Assembly: GCF_023856365.1 (NCBI RefSeq) | Contig: NW_026042672.1 | Location: 62,001-126,000, forward strand | Direction of reading: 5' to 3' | DNA: 64,000 bases | DNA from: Brienomyrus brachyistius | Taxonomy: Eukaryota; Chordata; Actinopteri; Osteoglossiformes; Mormyridae | Shown here: piece by piece, positions 21,400 to 43,500 of the stretch | Layout: every line of letters starts with the position of its first letter | Numbering within the stretch: the first letter of the stretch is position 1 | The notes under the pieces: model-generated | Told to the model about the DNA's origin: nothing | What the model saw: only the letters and a program-made list of their open reading frames with translations | Database searches by the model: none | Position numbers and translations under genes: made by a program

Positions 21400-23392
21400 A
21401 TGACCCGCCTGCTGGTTCTGGTTTTGGCTTATGGAGCTCTGCTTATCTCCACAGAGGCCCAGCAAGATTACCACAGTCTCCCTGCACTCTACAAGACGGC
21501 CATTAAACTCGCAGTCGAAAATGCTCATCAAGGAACCCGTCAGCACATGAATTTCTATAACATCCAGGGCCGTCCGAAGGTAACTGCTGAGAAAGTGTTT
21601 ACAAAAGTGTGAAACTTTCATCATCTGCAAGCTGAACTAATGAGAATCACATTGATTTTGATGTTTTAATTTCAATGCATATGATGCTTAATGTCTCTTC
21701 ACAATGAAAGTGATGGTTGTATATCTCAGCCCTGGTCAATTTTACCTTCTCACAGTTTCTCTCTGAATCTGCTGCAGTCAAGTCTGTGACAGTTTGCCAT
21801 TTTTTGGGTGATTATTGTTTGTTATATTGCCTTTAAAACAGTTGTAGGCAATTTTGTATATAACGTGTTTATGTGATTTAGATCAGCAGTGAATACATTG
21901 ACATTGAGATTCTCTTGAGAGCAACAAAATGTCCAAAGTCAACTGCAACAGACCATCGGGCTGACTGTATTTTCATGGACAAGAGGGTAAGTAAAGAGTC
22001 ACTGTGACTGTGAGCATTGGACATATCAGTTAGCAAATTAATTTAGGTTCATGTTAACTTTTTTGATGCCCTGCGGAGGAAAGTTAGCCAACAATAAAGT
22101 AACAAATAGATAGGTGGCCTCAAACAGCCAGTTCCATCACCTTATTCTCAAATTTTAGTAGGTTTACAGGCTTAAAGGCTGGATTACCAGGCAGTTGAAA
22201 TCAGCCTTAAATGGCAGTGTGGTGTTTTGTGGTGAAAGGGCAATTAAATCTGGTCAGAGCAGGGTAGATGCGCAGTGTGAATTACCCTTTAAATTTACCT
22301 CTTTAAATAGTGAACTACAGGACCACTTAGCTTGATCGGAGGACAGTATTTTAATACAGAGCAGTGTTCAGTTAAACGGGATTTGTTGTTCATACTTTTA
22401 GATGAACTTGCTTTGTATAATATAGCCTTAAGGTGACCCTGCTTTGGAAGCTCTTTCCTCTAAAATTGTTCTGTGTCATTAAACCCTGCAGTCCAGCAGC
22501 TCTGCCTTAAATCTTTAGATATATCTTTACTACACCTTCTCTCACTGTATTTATTGCCCACCACTCTTTAAATACTGTTTTTGTGTGTCTGTGTGTTTTT
22601 GCAGCCATTCATTAACTGTAGAGTTTGCAGCAGACGGTCTGGTAATAATCTTACACATCCATCAATTGACTGTGTACCAAACAAGAAAGTGGATGAAGTA
22701 AGTGTAGAGAGTCTTAGCATTATGGAAATGTAACAGGTGTGTGAATTGTGTCTAAACATGTGGTTAAACTTTGATTGTGTTTGTACATGCAAAAATTTGA
22801 TCAGAGTACTGTTTATTAATGACAAGGTTACTTTTAATCTGAACAACAGTGGCAGCACCAGGGAAAAGCTTGGGGGGGGGGCTCTAGCTCCTCCTCCAAT
22901 GACCATAGTACCCCCACAGCACCCCCAAAATATTGGTTTCATTTTTTCTTTAACTATCTGTAAAATCTGTATATTGTGTAAGACATTTTTGCGGTTTTTA
23001 TAGCATACTTGTAGTGTATTTTTTCTTCAAAGTACACATAGAGGCTCTGTGAGCTAGACGTTAGAATTTCATATTTTATCATATTTTATCCATGCTGTAG
23101 CTTATCGTGCTGTGTGCTTCTATACAGCATCTACATAAGCTGAAAAGCTAAAGCACCCGCTCTAAATAATCTCACTCCCCTATAGCACCTGTAGCATTAA
23201 GTCACTGGCGCTGCCACTGCTGAATAAACGACTCCAATCTGACTAAACCGCTTAACTTTTCCTCCCCATGTTACATTTCAGGACAAACGACGTAATATGT
23301 GTCCTTCTGATAAACCTCCTCTCAGATCTAAAACTGCCTTGGCTTCCAAGGACACTAAAGAAGCTGAAGGAGACTGTCTGGGCTGTTTCTGA
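21400..23392 (+). CDS. rarres2: Chemerin-like secreted protein (RARRES2-like), complete, 4 exons
   Basis: Coding exons are 21400-21579, 21882-21986, 22605-22697 and 23282-23392. Every junction has canonical GT-AG signals, and all three introns are phase 0. The product is 162 aa, close to human chemerin (163 aa). Residues 1-20 form a signal peptide (MTRLLVLVLAYGALLISTEA). A cystatin/cathelicidin-like fold is suggested by the helix around LYKTAIKLAVENAHQ followed by paired cysteines in RATKC, ADCIFM, INCRVC, IDCVP and RNMCP. In mammals chemerin is a secreted prochemoattractant and adipokine activated by C-terminal cleavage. The C-terminus here (GDCLGCF) adds two cysteines and differs from the mammalian activation site. 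Family call rests on length, signal peptide, exon phases and cysteine spacing; another cystatin-like secreted protein is the alternative. Confidence 0.6.
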
Positions 23393-23449
23393 TGGCTGAT
23401 GGTCCTGCAATGTGGACCAGAGGAGGAAACTGGAAGGGAAAATGCTTTG

Positions 23450-23585
23450 CTTTATATCATGCCCACCCAAAGCCCCCAGTGAGTAAGCCATAGGCGCCGA
23501 TAGCATGGAAAAACTCCCAAGAAGGAAGAAACCTTGGGAGGGACCAAACTCAAAGGGGGAGCCCATCCTCCTGGGGCCGGCAAAG
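23450..23585 (-). mobile_element. L2 LINE 3' end fragment (antisense), just after the rarres2-like stop
   Basis: AAAGCCCCCAGTGAGTAAGC and AAGGAAGAAACCTTGGGAGG are the reverse complement of the L2 3' end seen at 57190-57300. It starts about 58 bp after the stop codon at 23392 and so probably contributes to the 3' UTR. Confidence 0.65.
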
Positions 23586-25254
23586 TGTAGGTGCAGGATC
23601 ACAAAAAACTTAACGAGAGAATTCGACTGTCCCTCACAAAAACTGTAAAGTTTTAGTGGCTAAATTGCTTTTTCTATGCCTTTTCAAACAGGAGGAGATT
23701 TGTTTGGCTATATGTAGAAATTTTCTATACAATTTAGACAGCACAGAATCATTAACCTACTTTAATGAATTTATTTATACAACCACATATTTCACACATT
23801 TTGACATCAGTCATGCAGTGAAGATACAGTCTCTTTATTTCTTGACGCCAACCCTCCCCATTAATCCGGGCTTGGGACCGACACCTAGTTGAGCTGGCTT
23901 GCTCCCTTAAGTGGCTGGGTTAGGCTAAACTATGTACATATTTATAAAGACTACAATAAATTTATAAAGACCTCCCTAAATATGTAGTCTAACAAAACGC
24001 AGTTTAAAGAAGGTAGCCTACCTGGTAAACAAAGAAATTAAAAGGCCCACAGCATATAATCGGGCTATATTCCAAGCAGTTTTTAAGAACGTAACCTACA
24101 TGGCGAAATTGAATTACTTTCTGGACCAACAAACGCAACCAGGCATGAACATTATGCACCTTCCTAGTCTTGATGTAAGTCGTCCTACAGATGAGGACGT
24201 TAGGCAGCCTTTAGATCCGACCCATCATGCACTGCAGTTTTTTGCAAATTCCTCAGACGGAAAACCATTAAATACCTCTTCTATTACCTTATATTACCTT
24301 ATATTCATGTAATAAATATACAAATATCAATTAGTTGGAAATCAGCCAGACAGACGTAATTACTACAAATGGTTTCCACTGTATTTGTGACTCTGAGTGC
24401 CGCAGGCTTGGATGCAGTGCCGCACCATTTTGTAAGGCATGCACTGGCCAATCATGTAGCACTTCTCTCAGAAATATTAATGAGACATCACCTACCACCC
24501 TGCAAAAAAGAAATTTGCCGCTTGTCCCCCTGCACATGAGCCAACTTGGCTGCGTCAACCAGCGGAGCTCCGGAGCCTCTGGAGAAACACGCGGCAAAAA
24601 AGGCTCGCATGCGGTCTTCCAAAGTTTGGGAATACTTCAGTCATGACACCTTTTCTGCGCCTCTACTGTAGCTGGCGTTAATGATGCTGTTTCAGCCATT
24701 TTATATTTTCTGTTTACTTATTCTGTCATGTAAGACTGAGACAAATTATCGTTTACGACAATTCTTACACACTGTAGCCTGACTTGCTGACTTAAGTAAG
24801 TTTAACTATAAGCTACCTTTGCTAGTGTTTGTGAATAACATGTTTCTCTAGTTATGAAATTATTCCATGTTTTAGCATCTGTTTCAACATTAAAGTCAAA
24901 TTGGTATACTGAAATATATAAAAACTATTGAACTATTAACTTAAGTCTAACATAGAAAATCCTACTGAATCTCTTAAGATTTTCCTTTTTTGTTAATGCA
25001 CTAATGTTTAAGAAGTGTCTTAATAAATTGAATTTCAGATTTGTGTGTGGGTGGGAGTGGGTGAATTGTATTAAATTCATACATTCATTCTTTTGGCTCA
25101 GACATTACTGACCTAAAACAAATTGAGGCATTGGGTAAGTGCTTAAATTAGCTACTAAATGGCAAAAAATATTCTAAATATCACATTTTCCATTCTTCGG
25201 TATAATTTTAACGAATCACCTATGCTGCCAAACATTAACGCATAGATTGTCACA
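23586..25254. other. Gene-free stretch
   Basis: AT-rich sequence. A cysteine-rich 103-codon plus-strand frame at 24335-24646 has no recognised family and no splice support. Nothing else stands out. Confidence 0.35.
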
Positions 25255-25287
25255 ACACTCTATGTTTTAGTTCTTCTTTATGTGTAT

Positions 25288-25581
25288 AGGACGGTGTGAT
25301 GGTTCTGGTGGTGGGTGTGGCCGACGCTGCTCGCGATGTTTGGCTATGCTGCAGTCCCAGGGACCAAGTTGGAACACATTTCCACCTTCAAGCTTAGGTG
25401 GAAAAACGGCACCGAGACCCAGCAGCAGGACAACTTCACTTGTCCAGACAACCAGCCCTGCTTCATCATTGAAGTAAGCCCTGTGAACAGGAGCGAGATG
25501 TACTTCTGCAGTGGATGTTATAGCGGAAAGAACATCCCCATCCTCACGTCTGCCGGAGTGCCCCCTCAAGTGGGTGTGTGA
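25288..25581 (+). CDS. Possible coding exon of unknown gene
   Basis: A splice-acceptor-like TTCTTCTTTATGTGTATAG precedes an open frame ending in TGA at 25579-25581. The stretch reads LRWKNGTETQQQDNFTC, CFIIEVSPVNRSEMYFCSGC, with N-glycosylation sites and a cysteine pattern. YFC-type motifs occur at the end of immunoglobulin V domains, but the order of Trp and Cys here is not a clean Ig fold. In this frame a TGA occurs at 25297-25299, so an upstream acceptor would need to lie after it or a start such as ATG at 25336. It is downstream of the chemerin-like gene on the same strand. It could be a pseudogene exon. Confidence 0.25.
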
Positions 25582-25620
25582 CTTAACTCGATGGATGAAT
25601 TGGACAGAATGTACTGTTAC

Positions 25621-26275
25621 TAGAGGTCGACCGATATGGGTTTTTCAATAGCCGATGCCGATATTTAGGAGTCAGGGTCAGGCGATGGCCGATATATGCT
25701 GCTGATTTTTTTTGGCCGATAATTGGACGTTTTCCCCTCTATTTGCATGGTAAAATATCACACTAATAATAACAAACGATACACAAAATTTCTCAATTTA
25801 GCATTTATTGAATACTCAACTTGGAAACAATAACACATTTATAAACAATAAAAATAGCAGCATCAGAATCTCTGTTAGTGCACAATATAGCAGCAAACTC
25901 CTCATGTTTGACGGAAGGAAATTTGTAAACAATACAAAAAGGAATAAGCATGTTATCTTCAGTTGTAATCCCACTTCCAGTCCCTGAGTCTTACTCACCA
26001 CACTCATACTTCACAGCAATCAGACAGCAGTTAATTAACCAGAAGAGAAAAATGCAAAAACACAACAGAACTTGTAAATAATAACAAACTAATAGACAAT
26101 AAAAATAGCAGCATCAGAATCTCTATTAGTGCCAAATATAGCAGCAAACTCCTCATGTCTGACGGAAGGAAAATTTGTAAATACACAAAGGAATGAGCAC
26201 ATCTTCAGTTTTAATCCCATTTCCAGTCCCTGAGTCTTCCTCATCCCACAAGCAGGCAAGGCATGTCACCCCGGT
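25621..26275. mobile_element. hAT-like repeat with internal 251-bp duplication
   Basis: It starts TAGAGGTCGACCGATATGGG, a terminus I recall as very common in teleost DNA transposons, followed by GCCGATGCCGATATT-type sequence. The body contains a direct duplication with a period of about 251 bp (25830-25985 versus 26080-26235; AAAATAGCAGCATCAGAATC in both). No transposase frame is present. Confidence 0.4.
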
Positions 26276-26299
26276 TGTGTGACACTTATTTTATATAAT

Positions 26300-27545
26300 A
26301 AAATAAGTGCCCCCTGCGGCCCCAGAGCCCGAGCAGCCGTCTCCGCTGCCTGCAGCTACCGCGCCCACGTCCGAGGCGCTTTCCCTGCCTGCAGCTCCCG
26401 GGCAGGCGCCCCCTCTGCAGCCTGCAGCTCCAGTCCCTGGCCCCACTCCAGTCCCTTCTCCCCCTGTGACTCTGGTACCCTCACCCCGACGAGCCCGACC
26501 CCGGCCACGGGTCCTTATGTCTGTGTCCCATAAGGGGAGAGGACACAGACGCACGGCTGGGGTCCCACCCGCCCAGCCCCCTGGCTCGCCCTCCCTCGCC
26601 GGCGCTAGGGCTTGGTCGGCGCCTGCGGGTCCTGGCCCTCCGGGTCGGCTGTCGTCTGCGGGTCCCCCTCCGCGGCCTCGTCGCCCTGCCTCGGTCCCTC
26701 CTCCGGCGTCTTATCGGTTGCCTGCGGGCCCCCCGACGGCGGCTCCTCATTCGCCTGCTGGTCCTCCCGCTCTGGCGTGTCGGAGGACGTCGCCGTCTGC
26801 TGCGGCTCCCCCTCTCTCCTTGCCCTCGCCAGGGTCCCTTCCAGCTCCTTCGTCCCCTTCCCTGGTCTCCCCTCCGACTCCCTCCTTCGTCCCTGCGTCT
26901 GTCCCTCACCCCATCTCCTCGGCCCCTCCGGCTCCGGCCTCCCGGCCGCCTGCAGCCCTTCCGGCTGCCTCCCGTCGCCCGCTGGGTCTCCCTCGGGCTC
27001 CTCTTGGTTCCCCCTCCTTCTCTCCCTGGCCTCCCGTCTTTGTCCCTCCTGCCTCTGCTCCCCCTCGCTTTGTTCCTCCTGTCTCTGTCCCTCCTCTCTT
27101 TGTCCCTCGTCCCTCTGGCTTCTGCTCCTCTTTCCCCGATGTTCCCTTCGTTCACTCCCGGTCCTTTTGTCCTGCCTGTTCCCTCCGTGTCCCCCTTTCT
27201 GATCTGTTTCTCTGCCTTTCCTGTCTTATGTCAAGTCTTGTCCTGGCTCCTTCCCCTGTGCCAGTTCTGTCTGTCCGTTCTGTTCCCTGTCCCTCATTAA
27301 TGAGGTTTTATATAGATATACATATATGCCCGGCTTGTCCGCTCCTCGTGTGTGCCACGCCCCCTGATTACCCACGTGTGCTTCCCTGATCGTCTCCTGC
27401 TTTGCCCGATTACTTTGATTAGTCATGACCTATTTTAAGTCCTGGTCTTACCTGTTTGCCCTGTCCGTCATTGTAGTTTGTCAATGCCTGCGTTCCGTCC
27501 TGCTCTACCCGCTCCGTTTCCCCGATTAAAGACCCGTTTTCACAA
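26300..27545 (+). pseudogene. Gypsy-like retrotransposon 3' end with proline-rich tail and LTR-like end
   Basis: An open frame at 26307-27389 (360 codons) is almost entirely Pro, Ala and Ser, with some Arg patches, and ends CATPPDYPRVLP, identical to the end of the fragment at 6771-7001. The following 27390-27545 is partly shared with 7002-7200. Because two copies share the same tail and 3' non-coding sequence, this is repeat-derived rather than a host proline-rich protein. The gag, protease, RT and integrase parts are absent. It ends just before the 29-bp array. Confidence 0.5.
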
Positions 27546-27554
27546 ACACAAAAA

Positions 27555-38455
<10,901 letters not shown>

Positions 38456-38620
38456 TTTTCAGTCCGTACTAAAGACGTATTGCAAAATAAGCAGAGGTCC
38501 AACAGTAGGCCTTTGAATGGGCTACAGGCTGCATTGGGTTCTGCTGCTTTTTCTTCCGAGTCGCCTGCCCCTCCTCCCCCGAAGTCATCGGCTCTTCCTC
38601 GGTTGTATCACACACAGGTT
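38456..38620 (-). promoter_or_regulatory. Probable u2af2 5' UTR and promoter region
   Basis: The region lies directly upstream of the u2af2 ATG, is comparatively CG-rich (CTCCTCCCCCGAAGTCATCG) and has no TATA box at a plausible distance, as expected for a housekeeping splicing-factor gene. The transcription start cannot be placed from sequence. Confidence 0.3.
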
Positions 38621-39014
38621 CGGAAACATTCGATGCGCATTACCGTCCCCTCCTGCACTGGAGGGTTAAGGACAACGTGATTATATCGAACCAAAATTGA
38701 AATGTGCAAGTTGACTTTCCTAGTTATACGTCTTCATTTTTATTCTGGGTTTAACAACCATGAGTTTATGACGTATTTTACATGATTAGTTGGCGACTGG
38801 ACCTTATTGTTTATATCTCTTATTAAGGATCCATCCATCCATACATCAATTATCAAAACCACACACTTACAATCCGAGTCTAGTTTCATATGCTGCGCTG
38901 CTGAGCGACCCGCAGAATATTATGCATGAGTACAAGTCACAAGCCCCGTTTCCACTAACACGGGGCCGGTTCTAGCTTGGTGCCTTTTGAGACCGAGGCA
39001 AAAAGATGCAGACT

Positions 39015-39086
39015 CTCCCCGTCGGGGAATCGAACCCCGGTCTCCCGCGTGACAGGCGGGGATACTCACCACTATACTAACGAGGA
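39015..39086 (-). tRNA. tRNA-Asp (anticodon GUC)
   Basis: The 72-nt minus-strand gene begins TCCTCGTTAGTATAGTGG and ends GATTCCCCGACGGGGAG. It forms a complete cloverleaf: acceptor TCCTCG/CGGGGAG pairing, D arm with A box, anticodon loop CTGTCAC (GUC), and T arm GGTTCGATTCC as B box. There is no intron and CCA is not encoded. A pol III terminator-like T5 run follows on the minus strand (AAAAA at 39001-39005 on plus). It appears identical to the vertebrate consensus and should be functional. Confidence 0.97.
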
Positions 39087-39089
39087 GAT

Positions 39090-40562
39090 GTACGCGCACT
39101 ACTTTTACATCTTCAAGATAAACAGCGGATGACTACTAACATTTGCGAGTAATCAATGACTGAGCTTCATGTCATGACCATGGTGCTCAAGAGAAGAAAA
39201 AATACATAATGTACGTCCACTGATACCAGAACAACCATATAGCTTTATACTAAGACGATGATTAAACGGAAAATTCCTTTACAAAACACTGCCACAAAAT
39301 CATAGTTTCGCAATATTACATCGTGCAACGGGACACAGTGTAAGTACGTGAAGTCGGTAATTAAATCAAGAAAAAAAAGTGAGAGGAAAAGAATACTTTT
39401 CTATTATCATATTTTTCTAACTGGCCAAACTGAGTCATATTTTGATTATACACACTAACAGAAAAACAGTGCAAATCTCCGGTAGTCCGTTTCACTTGCG
39501 CTCCGCTATGGGGCAGTAACAAGCAGAGCTTAAGTGTGGAAGGAAAAAAAAAACACAGGACAGCATCAATCCCAACTTCACAAACGCCGGAGATCGAGAT
39601 GCTGTAAGCATGACAATTAACATCTTTATCCAAGGGAACAGCTGCAAGACACAGATGCCGCGCCTAACAAAGGTAGGATCGATTCCGAAGTTCAGGCATT
39701 TACAGACGCGGACTCTTCTGGAGTTGATTTTTTTCGGGAGATACGCATCAACTTCAAAAGTATGAACCGCATTATATCTATATCTGTTATGACGTTGTAG
39801 CTATTGATACTGATGCATCACAAAAATAATTTAAATGTTTTTTCATTCTGACATATGTTCGTTCGGACGAGGATTTTATTATATGAGATAAGTTTTAAAT
39901 GAAAACTTTTTTTAATCTATATGATTAATTCTCGAATCTAAGCCAGACTTCACATAAATCATTCATTCATAAATATAATGGAACATACAACATCCAGGTA
40001 TCCATGAAATTTATGATCAGGCTATACGTTTGTGATAACAACAAAACAACACAACATGTATATTTACAATATATGGGCCTATTGTTTAATATTGCCTCCA
40101 AATTATAGCCAGACAATAACGCAATAGGCCGACATCAAACTATTTTCATGTAAAACAAAAGTGCTGGCAGTTTGCTTGTGCTTACAGACCCCGCCTTGAG
40201 CCCATCCAGAAAGATCCCAAAAATAACCGACAAGCAAAGGTTGTAACAATCTGAGCATGTTTAGTTTAATGTAATCAGGAGCCGAATTAATAACGCGAAT
40301 AAATGATCAAACCGAAAGTCTGTAGTCGGGAATATCCGATAACGTCTTTGACGTGCAGTTAAGATAGTCAGAGGAAAAACCTTGTAGTTTACTTATATAT
40401 ATGCCTAAATATATGAGTGTGTCTCTCCGGTGATTTAATGATGAATATAACGATTACATATCAAATCACACATTAAGCAATTATTATATTACTAGGTTGA
40501 ACGTTTTCACTATGTCTGTCGTCACCTTGATTTCACGATTTTGACTATTCTTCTTATCCCAG
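39090..40562. other. Intergenic stretch, presumably holding rgs11 upstream sequence
   Basis: AT-rich, with no clear coding. The first coding exon of rgs11 should lie here or further left in the u2af2/tRNA interval, but a short N-terminal exon could not be identified. Confidence 0.4.
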
Positions 40563-43500
40563 ATTGAACAAGTCATTGTGGCGATGCAAGATCCCGACAT
40601 GGGGATAAAGATGAAGAATCAAAGACTGTTAATCACAGTGATTCCACATGCGATGACAGGTGCACGATACATATTTTACTTTTTAAAAATAATTTTTCGT
40701 GCCGCCCGGGTTGTCTTACACCCGGCCGTGCAGTGTCCCGGGGGCCGGGTCCTAATGGTCATTTAAGCCCTTCACAGGAAAGCCCATACATCGGCGGTCT
40801 TCGGGAATCCTGTGCATTAAGACTGTCATCGATCTCCTTGCGCTCATATTTATTTATGTAATTTATTTATCGAGTTCAGCGTTTTTGATTTATGACGGCT
40901 TAATGCATTTCTCGACTCTAACTAGATGCCTTCCTCGCTATGCCTTCCCAGGAAATGATATCGTGGAGTGGCTAATTCAGAAGTACTCCATCATGGAAGA
41001 AGGTAGGGCCGAGAAGTATGTAGGGAAGCGTTACCTGGTGCTCTTATGTGAGGTTAATCGATTGTTTTTTTCCCTTCGTGACGACGATGGCGCCCCTGCT
41101 GGCGAAAGACGTCATCAGGTTTTTTTTTTTTTGTAATAAAATAACAGAAATAAACGAGTCTTTTGAATAATAAATACAAATGAAGTAATAGAATTTGTCA
41201 TCCATACAACAGATTAGCCTAGCTGCATTTATGTGTAAGCATATGCAATTCACGTGTCTGACAGAAGCATGTTCTGTTCCATTGATATTGCTGAGCCTGT
41301 GAATTAATAAATGTCAGAATTGAGCTTGTCCATAACATAGACACCCCATTCGCCTGAAGCTTTTGGGATTTTCTTCCCCTGGCGTCAATTTATCTGCTGA
41401 ATTATTTATCTTTCTGCTGAGAGGCTATTAGTACAAATAATCTGTAGGCCAGTCCCGAGTCGCGCCGCTACGCATGCTGAGCTGTACGGTTTGATAGTCC
41501 CGATGCAAACTTCGCTGATAGCCAGAGGCAGTCAGTCATGCCTGGAGAAATATCGCTATCCGTCTCCCTCATTATGCAGTTCTGCAAGACGCTGTTGTCC
41601 TGAATTCCCGGGCGATGCAGATGAGGTTTTAAATAGCAAGGGAGCAGATTTCCCTGATTTACAGCCCAGATTGGAAAAGAAGTCGGAATGGAAAGGAGGG
41701 GACTTTTAGGCAGTAGATGGCAGATGCATTAACAGACTTGAATGGGCAAAAAACCTGTTGCCCCGGTAAGCAGTTACCCCTCCCTGTAAACACTAGGCTT
41801 CCCCCTAGCAGCGCTGTTGCTGCGCCGGTCTGAAACCCCCGGGAGCGCCTGACTGCCAATGGCCGCGGAGGCAGCCGGAAAGTGGAAAGTCCCAATTACT
41901 CGTAATTAATTATAGTTCCGATGAGGAATGCACCATCCCCGCGGCTTATTCTGTGCACCATGTCAACGTTTTTTCCAGTTACTTGCTATACCGTAAAATA
42001 AAATATAATATGCCTACTCAGTTTCTAGTTATCGTGTGTTCTACTGTATTCCACTGACAAAAATTTAGAGAATTACTATGCCTAAATCTGGGCTACGAGT
42101 AGTGGATTTGTTTGAGCTTTGAGTAGTTTACGTGGAAATGAGTGACCACTTTGTGTGTTTTCAGAGGCACTTCATGTGGGGAATCTGATCGTGAAGCACG
42201 GCTACATTTACCCCCTAAAGGACCCCAGGACGCTCGTCCTGCGGCCCGACGAGACGCCGTATCGCTTCCAGGTAACCTAAAACCACGGTTTCTTCAGATG
42301 GAGGGCAGCGCGAGAGGGTGGTGGCCATGTGGGGGGGCACGCATATCGAAACTATTCGTTGGAGAGACTGCGGAATTACCGTGTAGGACAGTATTTCTCA
42401 ATCTGGTCCGGGCTCCAGAGCTGAGAGGGTGCAAAAACGTAGACTGTCTGGTAGGGAGCTGGGAGGGAGCAAAAACGTGGATCATCTGTGTGTCGCCGAG
42501 GACCGGATTGGGAAACACTGATGTATGAGAACCAATGCCAGTTAAAGTAGCAAAATGCCTTCCACCCGCCTTGTCCCTGACATGTTAAATCACAAAGCAC
42601 CTTTGTCACGCTGCTTCTGAATAGTTTCAAATGACAGCATCTCCTTTTTGCTAGACTCCGTACTTCTGGAGCTCTCAGCAGTGGCCAGCCTCCGAGCTAG
42701 ATTACGGTGATTACCAATTATTAATCATGTGCTCGCCTATTACATCATTACTTCCCTTTACTAGAATAATAGAAAAACACAGTTTCTTGCCATGTCTTTC
42801 TTTTGCTCTTCTAAAGCGATTTATTTGACTAAGAAGAATATCAGAAAGCAAGGGCAGCTGATAGACTATGAAAAGGTAAGAGAAAATTTTTATTTATGTA
42901 CATTTCAATGCTATTCTTATTCGCTGGTCTGAAGCATTGCTTGATGAGATCATGTGATAGCTGAATGCTCATGGGAGTTTTACTTACACAAAATATTATG
43001 AGGGTAGAAGGAAAAATGATTGGTTCAGAGAGATAACCAATTAGATTGTACATGAGGTGGATCCGAGCAACTAGAGGAGGCAGGAGCAACCAATCAGATG
43101 TCTTGGTCCTGCCTCCTCTGCAATCTGATTGGTTATCTATCCGAACCAATCATTTTCCTTCTGCCCTCAGAACATTTTTGTGTAAGAAAACCTCCCACCA
43201 ATTATGCACATAGTAGGATCGCACATAGACATCCACCAACTTGCCGCCATGTTGCGTCAGGGTCAACGCATTTTAGGTTCTCATCAGTAAGAGGGTTTGT
43301 GAATCCGACACTGCCAGCTGATATCCTGGGAGGGGTTCGGCCTGTGAGTCATAACGTGAACCCATGCAGCAACGCAGCCAGCCGTGCGACCTGGCAATGT
43401 CGCATTTAAACATCGTCTCCGCAGGACAGCTACAACATGTTGCACAAACGGATCAACCACACCTGGGACTTCGTGGTGATGCAGGCGAAGGAGCAGCTCA

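Noticed and set aside
24335..24646. Cysteine-rich plus-strand frame as a secreted peptide gene
   Set aside because: No signal peptide, no family pattern and no exon partners; likely repeat-derived.
26481..27155. Arg-rich minus-strand frame of 224 codons
   Set aside because: It is the antisense shadow of the GC-rich proline-coding Gypsy tail; composition alone keeps it open.
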